In this document: positions 25,001 to 35,668 of the stretch, piece by piece | Position numbering within the stretch: position 1 is the first letter of the stretch | How the letters are laid out: every line of letters starts with the position of its first letter | Source: Lonicera japonica | Taxonomy: Eukaryota; Streptophyta; Magnoliopsida; Dipsacales; Caprifoliaceae | Direction: 5' to 3' | Length of the DNA: 64,000 nucleotides | Assembly (NCBI GenBank): GCA_021464415.1 | Contig: CM038466.1 | Span: 23,189,017-23,253,016, forward strand | Made by a program: the position numbers and the translations under genes | Notes under the pieces: model-generated | What the model was told of the DNA's origin: nothing | Seen by the model: the letters and a program-made list of their open reading frames with translations, nothing else | Databases searched by the model: none

Positions 25001-25870
25001 CACAAGAGGATAAAATAATGAGATGGTGATAATTGTGCTATATGAAAAGTTTGTTGTGATTAAATGGATTTCTGATTCATATTCATGTGTAAAAACAACG
25101 GCTATATACTTTATGTGCGTGGGCATGTATAACTCTACATGCTTGTGTGTTTTGTGTATTTGGCTATTTTGGTTATCGTGGATTGACGTTCCTCCTGGTA
25201 ATGTTTTTTACCTTCATAACACAACTATCAAATCTGACCCCCTTTTCTTGTTTATGTTTTTGATAGCTATCTTGTTTTGACAAATCAAACTACCTTTGAA
25301 CTCGTAAGACGAAGGCGTATCCCATATCTAAGGTCAGTTCATTTATTTTCTGCTGTCAATTTTTATTGCTCAAATGACAATGCTTGTATTGTTCTTTTTA
25401 AATTTGAAGGAACTGTAAAGATTAAAAATCCCGATATCGTGTGCATGGATGATAATAGTTAAATGAACATTTGTTCAAAAGAGAACATGTTACAACAAAC
25501 AACTAATCACTTTGCTGCAGGACTACATGTTCAACAAACATCACTTAAATTAACGTGATACTATGAAAATTACCTTTGTGAACCCTATGATTGAGACTTT
25601 ATATCGACAAAAAAAATTACCATCAATCATCTTACATGTCGAAATCTTTCCAATTTGTAAGCTTTCTTATCTCTTTCCTCATTGATCTGCAGAGGGATTC
25701 CTGAAAGGGTGTACCCATTTAGTAAAGGTGTTTGCAGAAATCTCTACAACTTCTGTTGTGCACGAAACAGCATATACACAATGGAACCACTTCCAACTGC
25801 TCAACAACTTGAAGAAAAGTTGAAACCCTACACATGCTTGGATGTATTATCTTGCCGCTGTTGCTGTTGA
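16038..25870 (+). CDS. PAT10: DHHC protein S-acyltransferase (PAT10-like), eleven exons, intact
   Basis: This is a palmitoyltransferase of internal membranes that attaches acyl groups to protein cysteines; Arabidopsis PAT10 is reported at the Golgi and tonoplast. Exons: 16038-16113, 16204-16318, 17038-17112, 17242-17310, 17513-17650, 19279-19312, 20438-20547, 22334-22420, 24196-24279, 25267-25332, 25693-25870. All are GT-AG with matching phases, total 1032 nt, 343 residues; Arabidopsis PAT10 has about 340. Near the N-terminus is the PCLSDP motif. The Cys-rich domain spans about 159-205 and the DHHC tetrad is residues 187-190, catalytic Cys190. TTFE (the TTxE motif) and LVRRRRIPY follow in exon 10, and the end is a Cys-rich tail (SCRCCC). 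About four hydrophobic segments flank the DHHC loop. A second in-frame ATG at 16047 is possible as start. Introns 5, 7 and 8 are enlarged by transposons, but no exon is damaged. Confidence 0.95.
18356..19150. mobile_element. Possible non-autonomous element in PAT10 intron 5
   Basis: The edges carry related inverted text (GCGCGCAATCGTG...ACTAAAACGCCATA at the left, ACTAAAATGCTACGCG at the right). The centre is unlike its surroundings: CT-rich then GA-rich, resembling the 5' leader of a plant gene. Boundaries are approximate and the call is tentative. Confidence 0.35.
21061..21280 (-). mobile_element. Truncated TRIM-like element in PAT10 intron 7
   Basis: It matches the complete element at 45729-46022. 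An LTR-like segment with CTCTCCCAAAAGCTTG and GTGGGCCAACAATGTACATC is followed by a GTGGAGAGACAAA internal part. Then comes GCTTTGATACCAT, which on the minus strand is a primer site complementary to initiator tRNA-Met. The second LTR stops after about a dozen bases at 21280. Confidence 0.6.
21312..21862. mobile_element. Hairpin-rich MITE in PAT10 intron 7
   Basis: The left arm CACAGCGGAGG...GTAAAAATTA pairs with the right arm, which as reverse complement reads CACAACGGAGCAGTTAAAAATTA. Inside are five short hairpin units of the form ATACGAGTG...CACTCGTAT, beginning at 21401, 21463, 21645, 21697 and 21745. A retroposon (21503-21634) has landed in it. A perfect 11-bp hairpin lies at the left border (21285-21310). 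Confidence 0.55.
21503..21634 (-). mobile_element. Short retroposed fragment with 12-bp target duplication
   Basis: TTATGGCTTTAT occurs at 21491-21502 and again at 21635-21646. The 132 bases between start with a poly-T run, so on the minus strand this is a 5'-truncated, poly-A-ended retroposon, probably a LINE 3' end. Confidence 0.75.
22581..22646. repeat. Tandem pair of a 32-33 bp unit
   Basis: GATGATGCCATATCAAATAC followed by TCATTTACCC occurs twice in succession with one base added in the second copy. The second copy abuts the LINE start. Confidence 0.8.
22645..24082 (+). mobile_element. 5'-truncated LINE in PAT10 intron 8 (outer)
   Basis: The translation is frameshifted but clearly the C-terminal part of a plant L1-type LINE: the end of the reverse transcriptase region ([12 protein letters not shown]), then the zinc-binding part ([37 protein letters not shown]). 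The 3' UTR ends in AATCTTGTTTCTTATT and a poly-A at 24075-24082. It is the same family as the LINE at 41852-45333; the 3' tails align along their length. It is interrupted by another LINE at 23433-23913. Confidence 0.85.
23433..23913 (+). mobile_element. Nested 5'-truncated LINE with 15-bp target duplication
   Basis: AATAGTGTTCCATTG flanks it exactly at 23418-23432 and 23914-23928. The insert ends in AATAAAG and a poly-A run and codes a LINE C-terminal end ([16 protein letters not shown]) of a different family from its host. Confidence 0.9.
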
Positions 25871-27939
25871 TTTGGACATTACATCGTCAACTATACAATT
25901 CTTTTCTCACTCCAAGATTTCTTGTACCCCTTTAGTAGAAGAGTCGCCGTATATTGATATTTCACAGTTTTGGGATGAGAAAATAGTTTCACATGTACCT
26001 TTGTGTGTTCAGGTTTGGTTCTTGATATGGTTTATGATATATGGTGGTGATCTAAAAGGTTTTACCTTCTTCAAATATCAGGAATTTTAGCGAGTAGTAT
26101 ACGCACTTCTAAGCATAATTTGCATTTATCATGGTATTGAATCTAGCAACCAACCTTTAGGAATCCAGGTATTTTTCAAATTTCTTCATTCAGTTGTACG
26201 TACCCCTTGCTATCTTAACATTTGTATTATACAACAATAGTTATGCATGGTCTTTTGGGAAAATTATTCTCGTATTGTAATATTCCCTCCAATATGTTTA
26301 CATTTTTTAAAGATACACCACCTTCAACTTAATAAGTAGTTAAAAACATAATTTGTTTATTGTCTTGCTAAAAGAAATATAAACAGGGAACTCTTAATTT
26401 GTAACAAATTTGAGATGGCATGAAAATGGATAGAGTTGGGGGTAGGCATTCGATTCAATCTGATGGTTTTTAAATTATTCACACCGATTAGATGTCGGTT
26501 TTAAGATTTGGCATCCAATCCAATCTAAGACACCATAACAATTTAATTCAATTAAATGTTGGATCGGGTCGGTTTCAATTCAATCCGATCCAATCTAAGA
26601 CAATAGACACAAAAGTGAGTCAATAAGTCTACTAGAATAATGCTGTTGTCTTTCCAATTGGCCGGTTTTGCATTAATTGCTATTTCATCAATCTTATTAA
26701 TTAGCATAATTGTTGTATTTGCATCTCCTGATTGTTGGGTCAAGTAACAAAAATGTTGTATTTTCCAGTACATCGTTATAGATTGGATTAGTCCTTAACT
26801 CTCTTATCTCTTGAACCTATTCGTCGAAGATCCAAAATCTTCTTGGTTGTGAAACACATTATATTGTTAGTCTACTACACTTTTCTTTTCCCTTTGTCCA
26901 AAGCTATAAAATGCAATCTAAATAAAATTAGATAAAATACAAATAAAAAGAAACACTTTACCTTTTATCCAAAGTTCTGAAATAAAACCCCTTTCTTCGT
27001 GTGTTGTGACAACCAATAAAAAAAATTTGAAAATAAATATATTAGACCTTTTTGGGCACTCTAACAGAAAATCGATCCAATTTTCAGTTTTCAAAAAATT
27101 GGATCCAATCCAATCATCCATAAAATCCAGAAAATTAAATTGCATTTGATCGGTCGGTTCTTTTAATTTAAATTGGATTGTGTGCACCCTGAGTAAAGAC
27201 AAGAGTCTCGGTATAGGATCTCCCAAATAGATACTAGTCTAAGGTAGCATTGATGACGTGTATTGCAATGACTAGTGGTCGCAACTTCAATAGGGTCGCC
27301 GGAGCTTTAGCAGTGGGCGAGAATGAGGTTAGCAAGGTACTAAGGTTTAACTACCCATTGAATTAACGAATGCTTTCTTTTAATAGACAAATATTAAAAA
27401 ATATCTTTATGGCTAATACTACGATATTATACTTGTTGTCCTCCACTTGAATATAATTGTGAAAGAAAGTCGTATAACCCATTTTATCTATTATTGTTGT
27501 CCTAGGCCAAAGTGATTTTGAAAAATTGTTACATTTAGTTTGATAAATGCCCTGAAAAAGGAACTGTTCTCTTTACATACACATAATTCTTGTCTCTTGA
27601 ATGGAATGCAGACCAGTCTTTAGCCACATTGTTCGACACTAATTCGATAGCAAATGCTTTAATTCAGAAGAGGCAATGATCTTGCAAACATTAAAACCAA
27701 AAAAGCTCAAGTATATGTCAAATATAATCATGTAATTGCATGGTGAATGTAGCTGTATTTTTCTATTGAAATGTTAACAATACTACAATATACTAAGGTG
27801 AAAGCTACCTACATATTTATACAATAATTTCTTTGATCAAGGGGCAAAAGTTAGGCAGAAATGATCATGCTACCTTCAACTTATTGGCGAAAATAGCCTG
27901 TAGATAGACAAAACGATCCCTTCTGAAATGGAGAAATCC
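25871..27939. other. Intergenic region between convergent PAT10 and RNE
   Basis: It should contain both 3' UTRs. The only clear structure is the inverted-repeat element at 26437-27191. No gene was seen. Confidence 0.6.
26437..27191. mobile_element. About 755-bp element with inverted ends
   Basis: The left end TGGGGGTAGGCATTCGATTC and the right end (reverse complement CAGGGTGCACACAATCCAAT) are imperfect inverted repeats. Internal text is rich in CCAATCCAATCTAAGAC and ATTGGATCC motifs in both orientations. Confidence 0.5.
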
Positions 27940-28125
27940 TCATTTACTACCACTAGTATTCCACTTCTTGCGGGGGAAAATGGAAAATTTTCCCTTGGGG
28001 GTTTTAATATATGTTCCACCCTCGGAAGGCCGTATGCTTGAAATTGCAGCTTGGTTTTTTTTATGTTCTTTCTCACCTGCTAATGGCTTCAGCTCAAAGG
28101 CGCCCCTCGTAAAATTCCTAGCAAC
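27940..28125 (-). CDS. RNE: RNE-like exon 12 (C-terminus)
   Basis: It starts after CATCAG at 28126-28131 and runs 61 codons to TGA at 27940-27942. It begins VARNFTRGAFELKPL, matching the conserved end of RNE proteins, and ends in a basic tail. No frame problem is visible within it. Confidence 0.85.
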   Translation of the reverse strand, partial: VARNFTRGAFELKPLAGEKEHKKNQAAISSIRPSEGGTYIKTPKGKFSIFPRKKWNTSGSK

Positions 28126-28578
28126 CTGATGCATCCCAGTTTACAATAGGCATCAGCAATTCACATTCTAAATCTTTACAAGGTATCGCTCTATAGACAG
28201 AGCAATAAAAAATCCTTAATACATAATGTACACCTATCCGACGCGTTATTTGCTCTGTCGAAGCTAAAATGCTTTGGCAACAGCATTTCTCGTCTAAGTA
28301 ACACGAAATGAACATAAATACAGTGCAAGGATATGGGAGAAGGGGGTTTCAATTTTTGTATAGCGAGCTATATATCTCAGGCCTGCACAGGATGGGTTGT
28401 GTTCTATAACACCACAATATATTTACGCAAACAAATATTCAGAACTCCATGGAACACTAAAATAGAAGAGAACTTAAGTTTTTCAACTCATCTATGTACT
28501 GGGAGAATCCTATGAACACAGTATGTCAATTGTAGTTCTGCAATTATTCAATGAATTTATGGACCTAATTTTGCATAC

Positions 28579-28733
28579 CTTTAGCAGAATCCAAACTTTA
28601 AGAGAGCTACTTAGGAGTGCTAGTCTTGTCCTCCTTCCTGAGGTTAAGTAGTTAGACATGTGTTGATCAACCTTCAGAATAAATCTTGGCCATGACTTGG
28701 GGCTTCCGGGTCTTCTTTTTGGTCCATTGTTGC
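28579..28733 (-). CDS. RNE: RNE-like exon 11 with a -1 frameshift
   Basis: Read in the phase set by exon 10 it gives ATMDQKEDPE; it must then shift by one base near 28699-28705 to read PKSWPRFILKVDQHM and the rest. Length is 155 nt, where phase-0 boundaries on both sides need 156. One base missing from a short A run is the simplest cause. Confidence 0.8.
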
Positions 28734-28831
28734 CTGATTCAGAGAAAAATAAAATTATAATGTTATTAGAGGAGTTGGTAAACATAGGAGTTTTGATCAT
28801 TCTTTTGAACTTCTGAAATAATATTTGTCAA

Positions 28832-29545
28832 ACTAGTTTTTGTGCACGCGCATTGCACGTGGTTTTAATGCTCGACAAATGTCATTAACACTATTAATGA
28901 ATACGTACATACTAAGAATTAAATAATTAGTATGAAATAAAAATAATAACAAATAAACAAAACATAGTATCAAGTATAAAATTCAATTGATAATTACAAG
29001 AACATCATAGAATTAGTAAACTATAGAAAAATGTTGTAAATACATAATAAAAATTTGTTGCGTTGAATTTTTTTAGTACATGTGGCCAAGCAAACTCTTG
29101 ATCAGATATTATTTTAGCCAAATAAAGTAGAGTTTGAATTTAATTGGAATACTAATATTAATACTCCCTCCGTCCCAAATTGCTGGTCCTTTTTGGGAAA
29201 TCCAATTTATTAAGACCCAACATCATTATTGCACTTTTTGCTTAATTTACATTGACTTTCCCTTTTTACCCTTTTCTTTATTCAAAACTTTTTCTTGAAA
29301 AGTGATAGTACAAAAGGGCAAAATAGATATGTATTTATCTTTTATGGACAATTATTTTGGGATATCTAAAAATGGAAAGGACCAACAATTTGGGACGGAA
29401 GGAGTATAAAAATATATAAAGTTATACTATTTTCAATGTAAGTCTTAAAATCTTTTGTTTAAAATCAAAGGGAATATTTGTCTTCACAAAAAAAGGGAAA
29501 AACGCTAAAGTTGTTCTTACTTTTATATATAGTATAGATATAGAT
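28832..29545. mobile_element. Dispersed repeat (family B, copy 1)
   Basis: It begins ACTAGTTTTTGTGCACGCGC and ends ATATAGTATAGATATAGAT. The first 250 bases match 54557-54775 closely. Fragments of the opposite end occur near 34415-34450 and 48415-48450. A Stowaway MITE sits inside it. Confidence 0.6.
29164..29404. mobile_element. Stowaway MITE
   Basis: Terminal inverted repeats CTCCCTCCGTCCC and GGGACGGAAGGAG are flanked by TA on both sides (29162-29163, 29405-29406). The arms continue as an inverted pair (AAATTGCTGGTCCTTT / AAAGGACCAACAATTT), the classic form of a Tc1/mariner-derived Stowaway. Confidence 0.95.
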
Positions 29546-29667
29546 TGTGAATTGTATCATTGGTTGAAAATGCATGAATCGAGTATTCTGAATGTTCTCA
29601 CGAACCGAATCATCGGATTTTGTTTAAGATAAAACAAATTGAAATTTGTTAAACAATAGCAACATAT

Positions 29668-30725
29668 TAGGCTCCGTTTGATAAGGAAGTTGGAAAATGA
29701 TTGAAAAATATAAATTATTTTATTGGACGTTAGAAGATGAGATGAGTAATTTAATGTGATGCTCTCCATCTTGTGCTTATTTTATGAGTAGATATTCTCC
29801 GTCTTTCCTTAGTTTTTTTGTGGAAAAAATTTCTTCCCAACCACCGAAAGAATTTTGTTCCACGGAAAAAGTAAGACATCACTCAACTCATTTTCTAACT
29901 TCTCATACAAATCAGTTGTTTTTACCAATGTTTTAAAAAGCAATAGCGTAAGCATAGGAGTTTCCTTGTCTGAAGGCGAGGCCTAGGCCTCAGTGCGACA
30001 AGGCGTTAGCCTTTCGTGCAAAGTATTTTTTATTAAAAAAAAATAATTAATAATTAATATAAAGTTTATAAACATTAAAATAGATTTCTTTTTTGTTATC
30101 TTGCAATGAGATTTTTCGGTCTAAAGAGTAAAGTGCTAAATAAAAATAACTTAAGGGGTTTATTGTAAACATTAAAAAGAAGTTTCTCGTCCATTTAGTA
30201 GACCTATTAGTAATTCTGTAAATATCTAATATACCCAAGGTTAATTAGGTAATTCACCACTTAAAGTTAAAACCCTACACATATCTTCTTTATCCCTCCC
30301 GATCTTTCTCATACCCACACATAGCCACACAACTGCCTCTATCATACTCTCTTTCTTCATCTCCATCTTCCATTTCTTCATCTTTACTCCGTTGCCGTCC
30401 AATATCTATTGTCATTCACTCACTCCGTCACCAATATCTATTTCTCCATCTCCATCGTTCTCTTTCTTTCTCTTTCTCATTCTGCACTCTTGCCCCTTTT
30501 CTCTAAAAGGCCTAAGCCTTCGACGCCTAGGTGTAAAAGGCATATGCCTCAACCAAAATGCGTGAGCTTCATCCAAAAGGCTTGCGCCTAATATGCAAAA
30601 CGCAGTTCGTAAGAAGGTTTGAGGCGAAATCATTTGAAGGTGCAAGCAATGCGCGAGCATTGAGGCACGCCCACTGACACCTTTGAAAACACTGGTTTTT
30701 ACTGTGTTATGAAACAAAGCCTCAT
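29668..30725. mobile_element. MITE-like element (family A, copy 2), interrupted
   Basis: The left end TTAGGCTCCGTTTGATAAG pairs with the right end (reverse complement ATGAGGCTTTGTTTCATAAC). Internal TGTGGAAAAAATTTCTTCC and CACGGAAAAAG blocks match the MITE at 541-842. Without the insert at 29925-30695 it would be about 290 bp, close to copy 1. Confidence 0.65.
29925..30695. mobile_element. Nested 771-bp element with inverted ends
   Basis: The ends CCAATGTTTTAAAAAGC and (reverse complement) CCAGTGTTTTCAAAGG are inverted repeats. TTTTTA flanks it on both sides. The interior has AGGCCTAGGC-type short repeats near both ends and a CT-rich, leader-like centre. Confidence 0.6.
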
Positions 30726-31084
30726 AATCAAACATTATTATGTAAAAATCAAGGTTTAGGATTAGGCTACATTGTCATTTAATTGATTGGGCGCCTTCAA
30801 GAAAAACTGTAACCACTTGGGTTCTCCCCCAAAACGGCTACCCTAGTTGTAATTTAGGTTCAAGGACCCATTACACTACCGATGTTGGATATTTGGGTCA
30901 TGACAAAAATGATAAAAGTGAGTCTAAATCCTTATTATGATCCCAATTCTAACTCACAACTTAAATATGTTCTCCGTAAAAAGTTGCACAATCATAATAA
31001 ACATGATAAATGGTTGTGAATAAAGAGTCGAACAGACGAAGAAAAATTCTTTTTTCTTTTTTGATAAATACAAGTGTATATGTA

Positions 31085-31819
31085 TATAGCTATCCACTTT
31101 TAGGTGGAGTGTTCCTTCCCTGGTGTCTCATGCTCTCATTGAAGATGCTTCTAATATACCTAACTACAGTCCTAATGTGAATGCCAATGACAAGGTGGAA
31201 GTGGAATCTTTACTACTAACAAACAATTCTCTGTTAAATCTACTAGGAATGCTCTGAGGGGCCCTCATCCTATCGTTCATTAGCATACCATTGTTTGTCA
31301 CAAGGATTCGGTTCAAGGATAGAACAAGAACTAAAGACAAACTTTTGCAATGGGGCTGGGGTGTGTGTGTGTGGTGTGGTACTGCACTGAAACTAGAGAC
31401 CGTCTATTTTTCTTGTGTGCTGTTTCCTCCTATATGTGGAGGGTGGTGCTGGATAGATTGGGTATTGTGGGAGTCTTTAGTAGTTGGGATCAACAGTTGG
31501 TAGCTGCAGTCAGTAAATTTAGGGGAAGTAGCATGCTGGCCAGATTGGGTAGGTGCTGCTTGGCTTTTGCTGTGTACATTGTCTGGCAGGAGAGGAACCA
31601 GCGCATTTTCCAGGGGAATTTCAGGACTGAAGAGGGTTTGGTGAAGGAATTAGAGAGATATGTTAGGGCCAGTTTTTTCAACTGGAAAGTGGTTAGATCG
31701 TAATCTAATTCGCTGATGTGTAAGCATTGCGGTATTGTAGAGAGAATTTTGATGTAACGGGTTCTCTGTTTTGCATTTTTCGTGTTCTGTTAATAATATT
31801 TGAACTTCCCAAAAAAAAA
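31085..31819 (+). mobile_element. 5'-truncated LINE fragment in an RNE intron
   Basis: Frameshifted C-terminal LINE coding is visible (YMWRVVLDRLGI, LAFAVYIVWQERNQRIFQ), followed by a 3' UTR and poly-A at 31811-31819. It is antisense to RNE and a different family from the LINE at 41852-45333. Confidence 0.8.
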
Positions 31820-32010
31820 TGTAAAATAGTTAAAATCAATTTTTTTGTGATTCAGTATTCACCTATTCGCTTGTTTTAATCTTTAATGACCAGTCCAAAA
31901 AAATGTCCTTAATGATTATTATGATTATCCAACTGTTCCTACATTCATTGATGTTTCATCATTTAAAGCAATCAACAAAAAGAGCTGTTGAGATGAAAAA
32001 AATTACTCAC

Positions 32011-32130
32011 AAGCAACCGGCAAATTTCTTGTTCAATTTTAGAAAATGAGGTCTCCAAAGCTTCCACTCTCCCAGTCGCATGACAGCAAGTGCATGGTTC
32101 AGTAACCATAAAAGTCACACTGGGTCTAAC
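32011..32130 (-). CDS. RNE: RNE-like exon 10 (zinc-link motif)
   Basis: This 120-nt phase-0 exon begins VRPSVTFMVTEPCTCCHATG, matching the cysteine pair that forms the zinc link of RNase E, and ends EICRLL before GTGAGT. Intact. Confidence 0.9.
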
Positions 32131-32336
32131 CTGTCAATTGTCACACAAATAGCTTTTTACTTAAATTCTCTGAAGAACTAAAAATTAATTACCCTTGCAA
32201 TGGTTTTAAGTCACTTTCTCGCCAATCTCATTATTGTAAATCACTCTCAATAGAATTTTTTATATTGATTAACAATAAATTCAAGAAAATCAAAATAAAA
32301 ATCATAATAAGACTCCTTCAGAAACAAGCAACACAC

Positions 32337-32449
32337 CCTTTTCCGGGTAATTTCCATAAGCCCGTGCCTAGACAATTCAGAGACTTTCACCACTGATCGG
32401 TCTCTCTCAACAGCCTTCTTAACTTCTTCATAGACCAATCTTTTATTTG
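32337..32449 (-). CDS. RNE: RNE-like exon 9
   Basis: It encodes NKRLVYEEVKKAVERDRS and SELSRHGLMEITRKR, a highly conserved part of the RNase E catalytic domain. Acceptor CTTCCAG and donor GTGTGT flank it. Intact; an incoming phase of one base is required. Confidence 0.9.
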
Positions 32450-32653
32450 CTGGAAGATAGGAAGATGTAATAAGAAAACAATGTAATCAAACATATTTTG
32501 GTAACAAATTGCAGTTTACACCAAACAATTATCATTTCTTTCATCATAAAATGAAGTCGCAAAATATATAAACAGAAATGTGAAGTCACAATAGCAAAGC
32601 AAATACCTATGTGGTGGTACTTTTGTAACACATTAAGGGGTAATATTACCTCG

Positions 32654-32866
32654 TGTTGGGATACCTATTTAGTTAGTCGTATTCTGTTTTCACTAGTTAT
32701 CATCTAGATGTCCTCAGTTGTCTAGTGATTACGATAATCATGTGATTACATAATTCTTTGCTTTTATTGTGTCTGTTTATTTCTTACCTTGAGTTATACA
32801 TACCTTCCTTATGCAAAGATATTGTCTTGGCTCTTGGTTTGAGTAAGAAAATTACAAAATTCTTCT
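32654..32866 (+). mobile_element. Copia-type LTR remnant with primer site
   Basis: It begins TGTTGGGATACC and is followed immediately by TGGTATCAGAGCC (32867-32879), the initiator tRNA-Met primer site typical of Copia elements. The downstream internal part is split by the insertion at 32886-33550 and resumes after 33559; no coding domain remains. Confidence 0.65.
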
Positions 32867-32885
32867 TGGTATCAGAGCCTATGGT

Positions 32886-33550
32886 CGTGGTCGGGCCTGA
32901 GATCTTGGGGGCCTTAAGCGAACCCTAAACTGTGGGCCTCTTAAACATATTATTTATGAAAATATTCTCTTCGTCTGAAATTATGACTCACATCCTTTAG
33001 CTAGAATGCCCCAAAGGAGTCGCATTTTCAAAATGAATGTTCCAAAATTTAATATTATTTAATCCAATTTGATCTTGACCATTTATTGAATCAGCTTATA
33101 TTTTCTAAAAAGTTCTACTAGTCAATACTGACTCCACTCCACTTGAGACAAAGGGAGTAAAACATTACCACAAGTCAACAACTAACAAAGTAAACTTGGT
33201 GCAAAACAGTATTTGTTAATCAACTAAATTGTTCTTAAAAAGCAATGTACAAGTCTTTTACAAATAATACACCTAATCTTTTGCGAAAGAAAGAGTAACA
33301 AATTGTACACATACCTGAAGTTGTGATTTGGATGGACTTTTATGGCACAATTTGGTGAAAAAGGGAAAATGATGATATTTTAATGGGCCCCTTTTAATTA
33401 TTTAGACTCTTGGGCTTTCTGTAATACAATTTTTAGGCGCTTAATCGTATTGAAGTTCTATTGTCTAGATACAATTTATTAATGTTTCATAAAGGGCTTT
33501 GTTATTTTGGGCCCTTCCAAATTAAAGGCCCTAAGCCCAGAGCCAGCCTT
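32886..33550. mobile_element. 665-bp hAT-like insertion with 9-bp target duplication
   Basis: GCCTATGGT occurs at 32877-32885 and 33551-33559. The ends are imperfect inverted repeats (GGGCCTGAGATCTTGGGGGCC against, as reverse complement, GGCTCTGGGCTTAGGGCC). A degenerate Stowaway-like element is inside. Confidence 0.75.
32963..33159. mobile_element. Degenerate Stowaway-like MITE
   Basis: The ends ATTCTCTTCGTCTGAAATT and GACAAAGGGAGTA resemble decayed CTCCCTCCGTC / GACGGAGGGAG termini. Internal GACTC..AGTC arms are inverted. Confidence 0.5.
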
Positions 33551-33965
33551 GCCTATGGTTCCATCTAGTTAAAGACTTCATATTTGTAGTACCATCAGTA
33601 TTACTCGCTCCTTCCCTAGTCTTCAGTGACCCTTTTGATGTTTGGAATGTGTTTCTATGCTAGAACTCTAAATTAGAGTTTCTAATACCCCATGTACCTT
33701 CATTAGGTCCTAATTGAGCTGTAGCACGTCTGTTCACAGATATTTCATACTCATTTAGGATGTTATTGCATCAGTCATATTGCACACCCAGCATATTGCA
33801 CTTATATTCTTTCTAGTTCATCATTCATATTCACTGATGTGCTTCAAGAATTTGCTGCATTTTACTGTATTCAAAATTCAGGTTAAGAAATTGTTTTTAC
33901 GTTTATGGTTGATTTTATCCATAAAAATCGGTTTTGGAACCATATATTCAAGTTGGTAGATTGTT

Positions 33966-33982
33966 ATGTGTGTGTGTGTGTT
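33966..33982. repeat. (TG)n microsatellite
   Basis: Eight TG units inside an RNE intron. Confidence 0.85.
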
Positions 33983-34034
33983 TGTATATAAATAAATAGG
34001 CAGAGATGCAAATGCCAGACTATTTGTGCGTGCA

Positions 34035-34056
34035 TGAGAGAGAGAGAGAGAGAGAT
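34035..34056. repeat. (GA)n microsatellite beside an RNE splice donor
   Basis: About eleven GA units; on the RNE strand this is a CT run starting about 14 bases after the splice donor at 34069. Confidence 0.9.
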
Positions 34057-34069
34057 GATGATGACTTAC

Positions 34070-34141
34070 TATCATCCAGCATATCAATAAAATCTACCAC
34101 AATAATGCCACCAATGTCTCTAAGCCGTAATTCCTTGCAAT
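34070..34141 (-). CDS. RNE: RNE-like exon 8 with a -1 frameshift (second catalytic Asp)
   Basis: It follows GATTTCAG. In the phase set by exon 7 it reads IAR, then needs one more base near 34133-34134 (AGG-AA where AGGGAA is expected) to read LRLRDIGGIIVVDFIDMLDD. Length is 72 nt, and the next exon requires 73. VVDFIDM holds the second metal-binding aspartate of RNase E. Confidence 0.85.
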
Positions 34142-34567
34142 CTGAAATCATTTGAACCTTTAAGTTAGTATGCATTATGTAGAATAACAAAGATACATCA
34201 TGGACTTTCTTAGGTTTTTTCCCATTTTTACCATTATAGTTTAGTCGAATGTACACATGCAGTAGAATAATACTACAGAAGTGTGTTAGTGACTTGCAAG
34301 AAAAGCAAATTGTCTGGAAATTGAAATGGGGCATTAACAACTAGGAAGAGTACCACAAAACTTTCAAACTAATTTCTTCAGTTTGAATATATAAGAGAGC
34401 AGCCAAAAGCCATAAATCTATACTATGTATAAAAGTACGAATAATTGCATGTGTTTTTCCCTTTTTTTGTATGGACAAATATACCAATCTTACTTTTACA
34501 ATTTTAAGGTTATTTTTTAATTAAGATAAGATAGACTTCATGTTAGATTGAATTGTTTGACTTCTAA

Positions 34568-35668
34568 GGCCATCTCCAATGGTCATTTCTATCCATGCAA
34601 ATTTCTAAGCTGGAAAAGAAAAAATATAAAAAAAATAAGCTCCAATGGGGTTTTATATACCCATTTCTATATGAGGTGGAAGGTAACACAGAAACCCCAA
34701 GCCGACAGTCATTAGTTTCGAATGAAGAGTGCCTTGCCAGTCCTACGGAATTTCTATAACCATTTCTACATGTAGAAATAATGATGGAAATTTCCAAAGT
34801 GACATGGCACAATCTCATTAGATACTATAGTAGGTGCCACAAATTTTGGGTCTCCCCACAATAAAATAAGGAAACATAGTTTATATAAAAATGGAGGCAA
34901 GAATAATCAAAATATGAGACTTGAGATTTGTTGAAAAGTGGTTCCTACGGTTGATTTGGCTATCAATCCAATAGTACCTTCACCTTGTGTGCGTGTGAAC
35001 ATATTTTCTCAAAGTGGTAAAAACTGGTTTACATGTAAGCTACCAGTTTAGCTCTCACTCCTTCTCTCTCTAGAATTTAGGACCTTGTAATGTGCCTCAC
35101 CCTTTCTATTTATAGGTATAGAATTAGGGTTTACAATGCACCATTAGGGTAGATATTAAAAGACCAAAAGTGGTAGACCTAGGCTCTACTCTTAACACTT
35201 TCCAGGTGGATTTATCCTTATCCACAGTACATAGTACAAATTAACCTTGTTCACACTACAAAAGGGTTCTCTCCATGTCACTGCAACCATCTCGGCCAAT
35301 GCACTACGTTGCCATGACCATCCCGGCTAATCATGGACCATCTTGTCACAGCTGGAATTTTGGGTCCTATGACATGGGCTTTCTTAATTGATTCTTCAAT
35401 AATGGGCCAGGCCTGGCTGAAAAGCCAGGCCTAGAATCCAATTAGGGGCTCAATTATGCAACCTATTTTTGGGCTCCTTCAACTATTAAACCCATTTATT
35501 CTCTCCCTTCTTAAGTAAAGGACAAGTAAGAAGGAGATGAAAGAGATCTACTTTTCTATTCTTTTATACCCATGTAAAGTCTTTGCCAGCTAGATATATA
35601 AGTTTTCTAAATACACCTTGACACATTGGATAGAAATTAACAAAGATAAATCACCATTGGAGATAGCC
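34568..35668. mobile_element. 1.1-kb Harbinger-type element with TAA duplications
   Basis: The ends GGCCATCTCCAATGGT and ACCATTGGAGATAGCC are inverted repeats. TAA flanks both sides (34565-34567, 35669-35671), as expected for PIF/Harbinger elements. No transposase is visible. The interior (about 34920-35580) has unrelated, more GC-balanced text such as a GCCAGGCCTGG-type palindrome. Confidence 0.8.
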
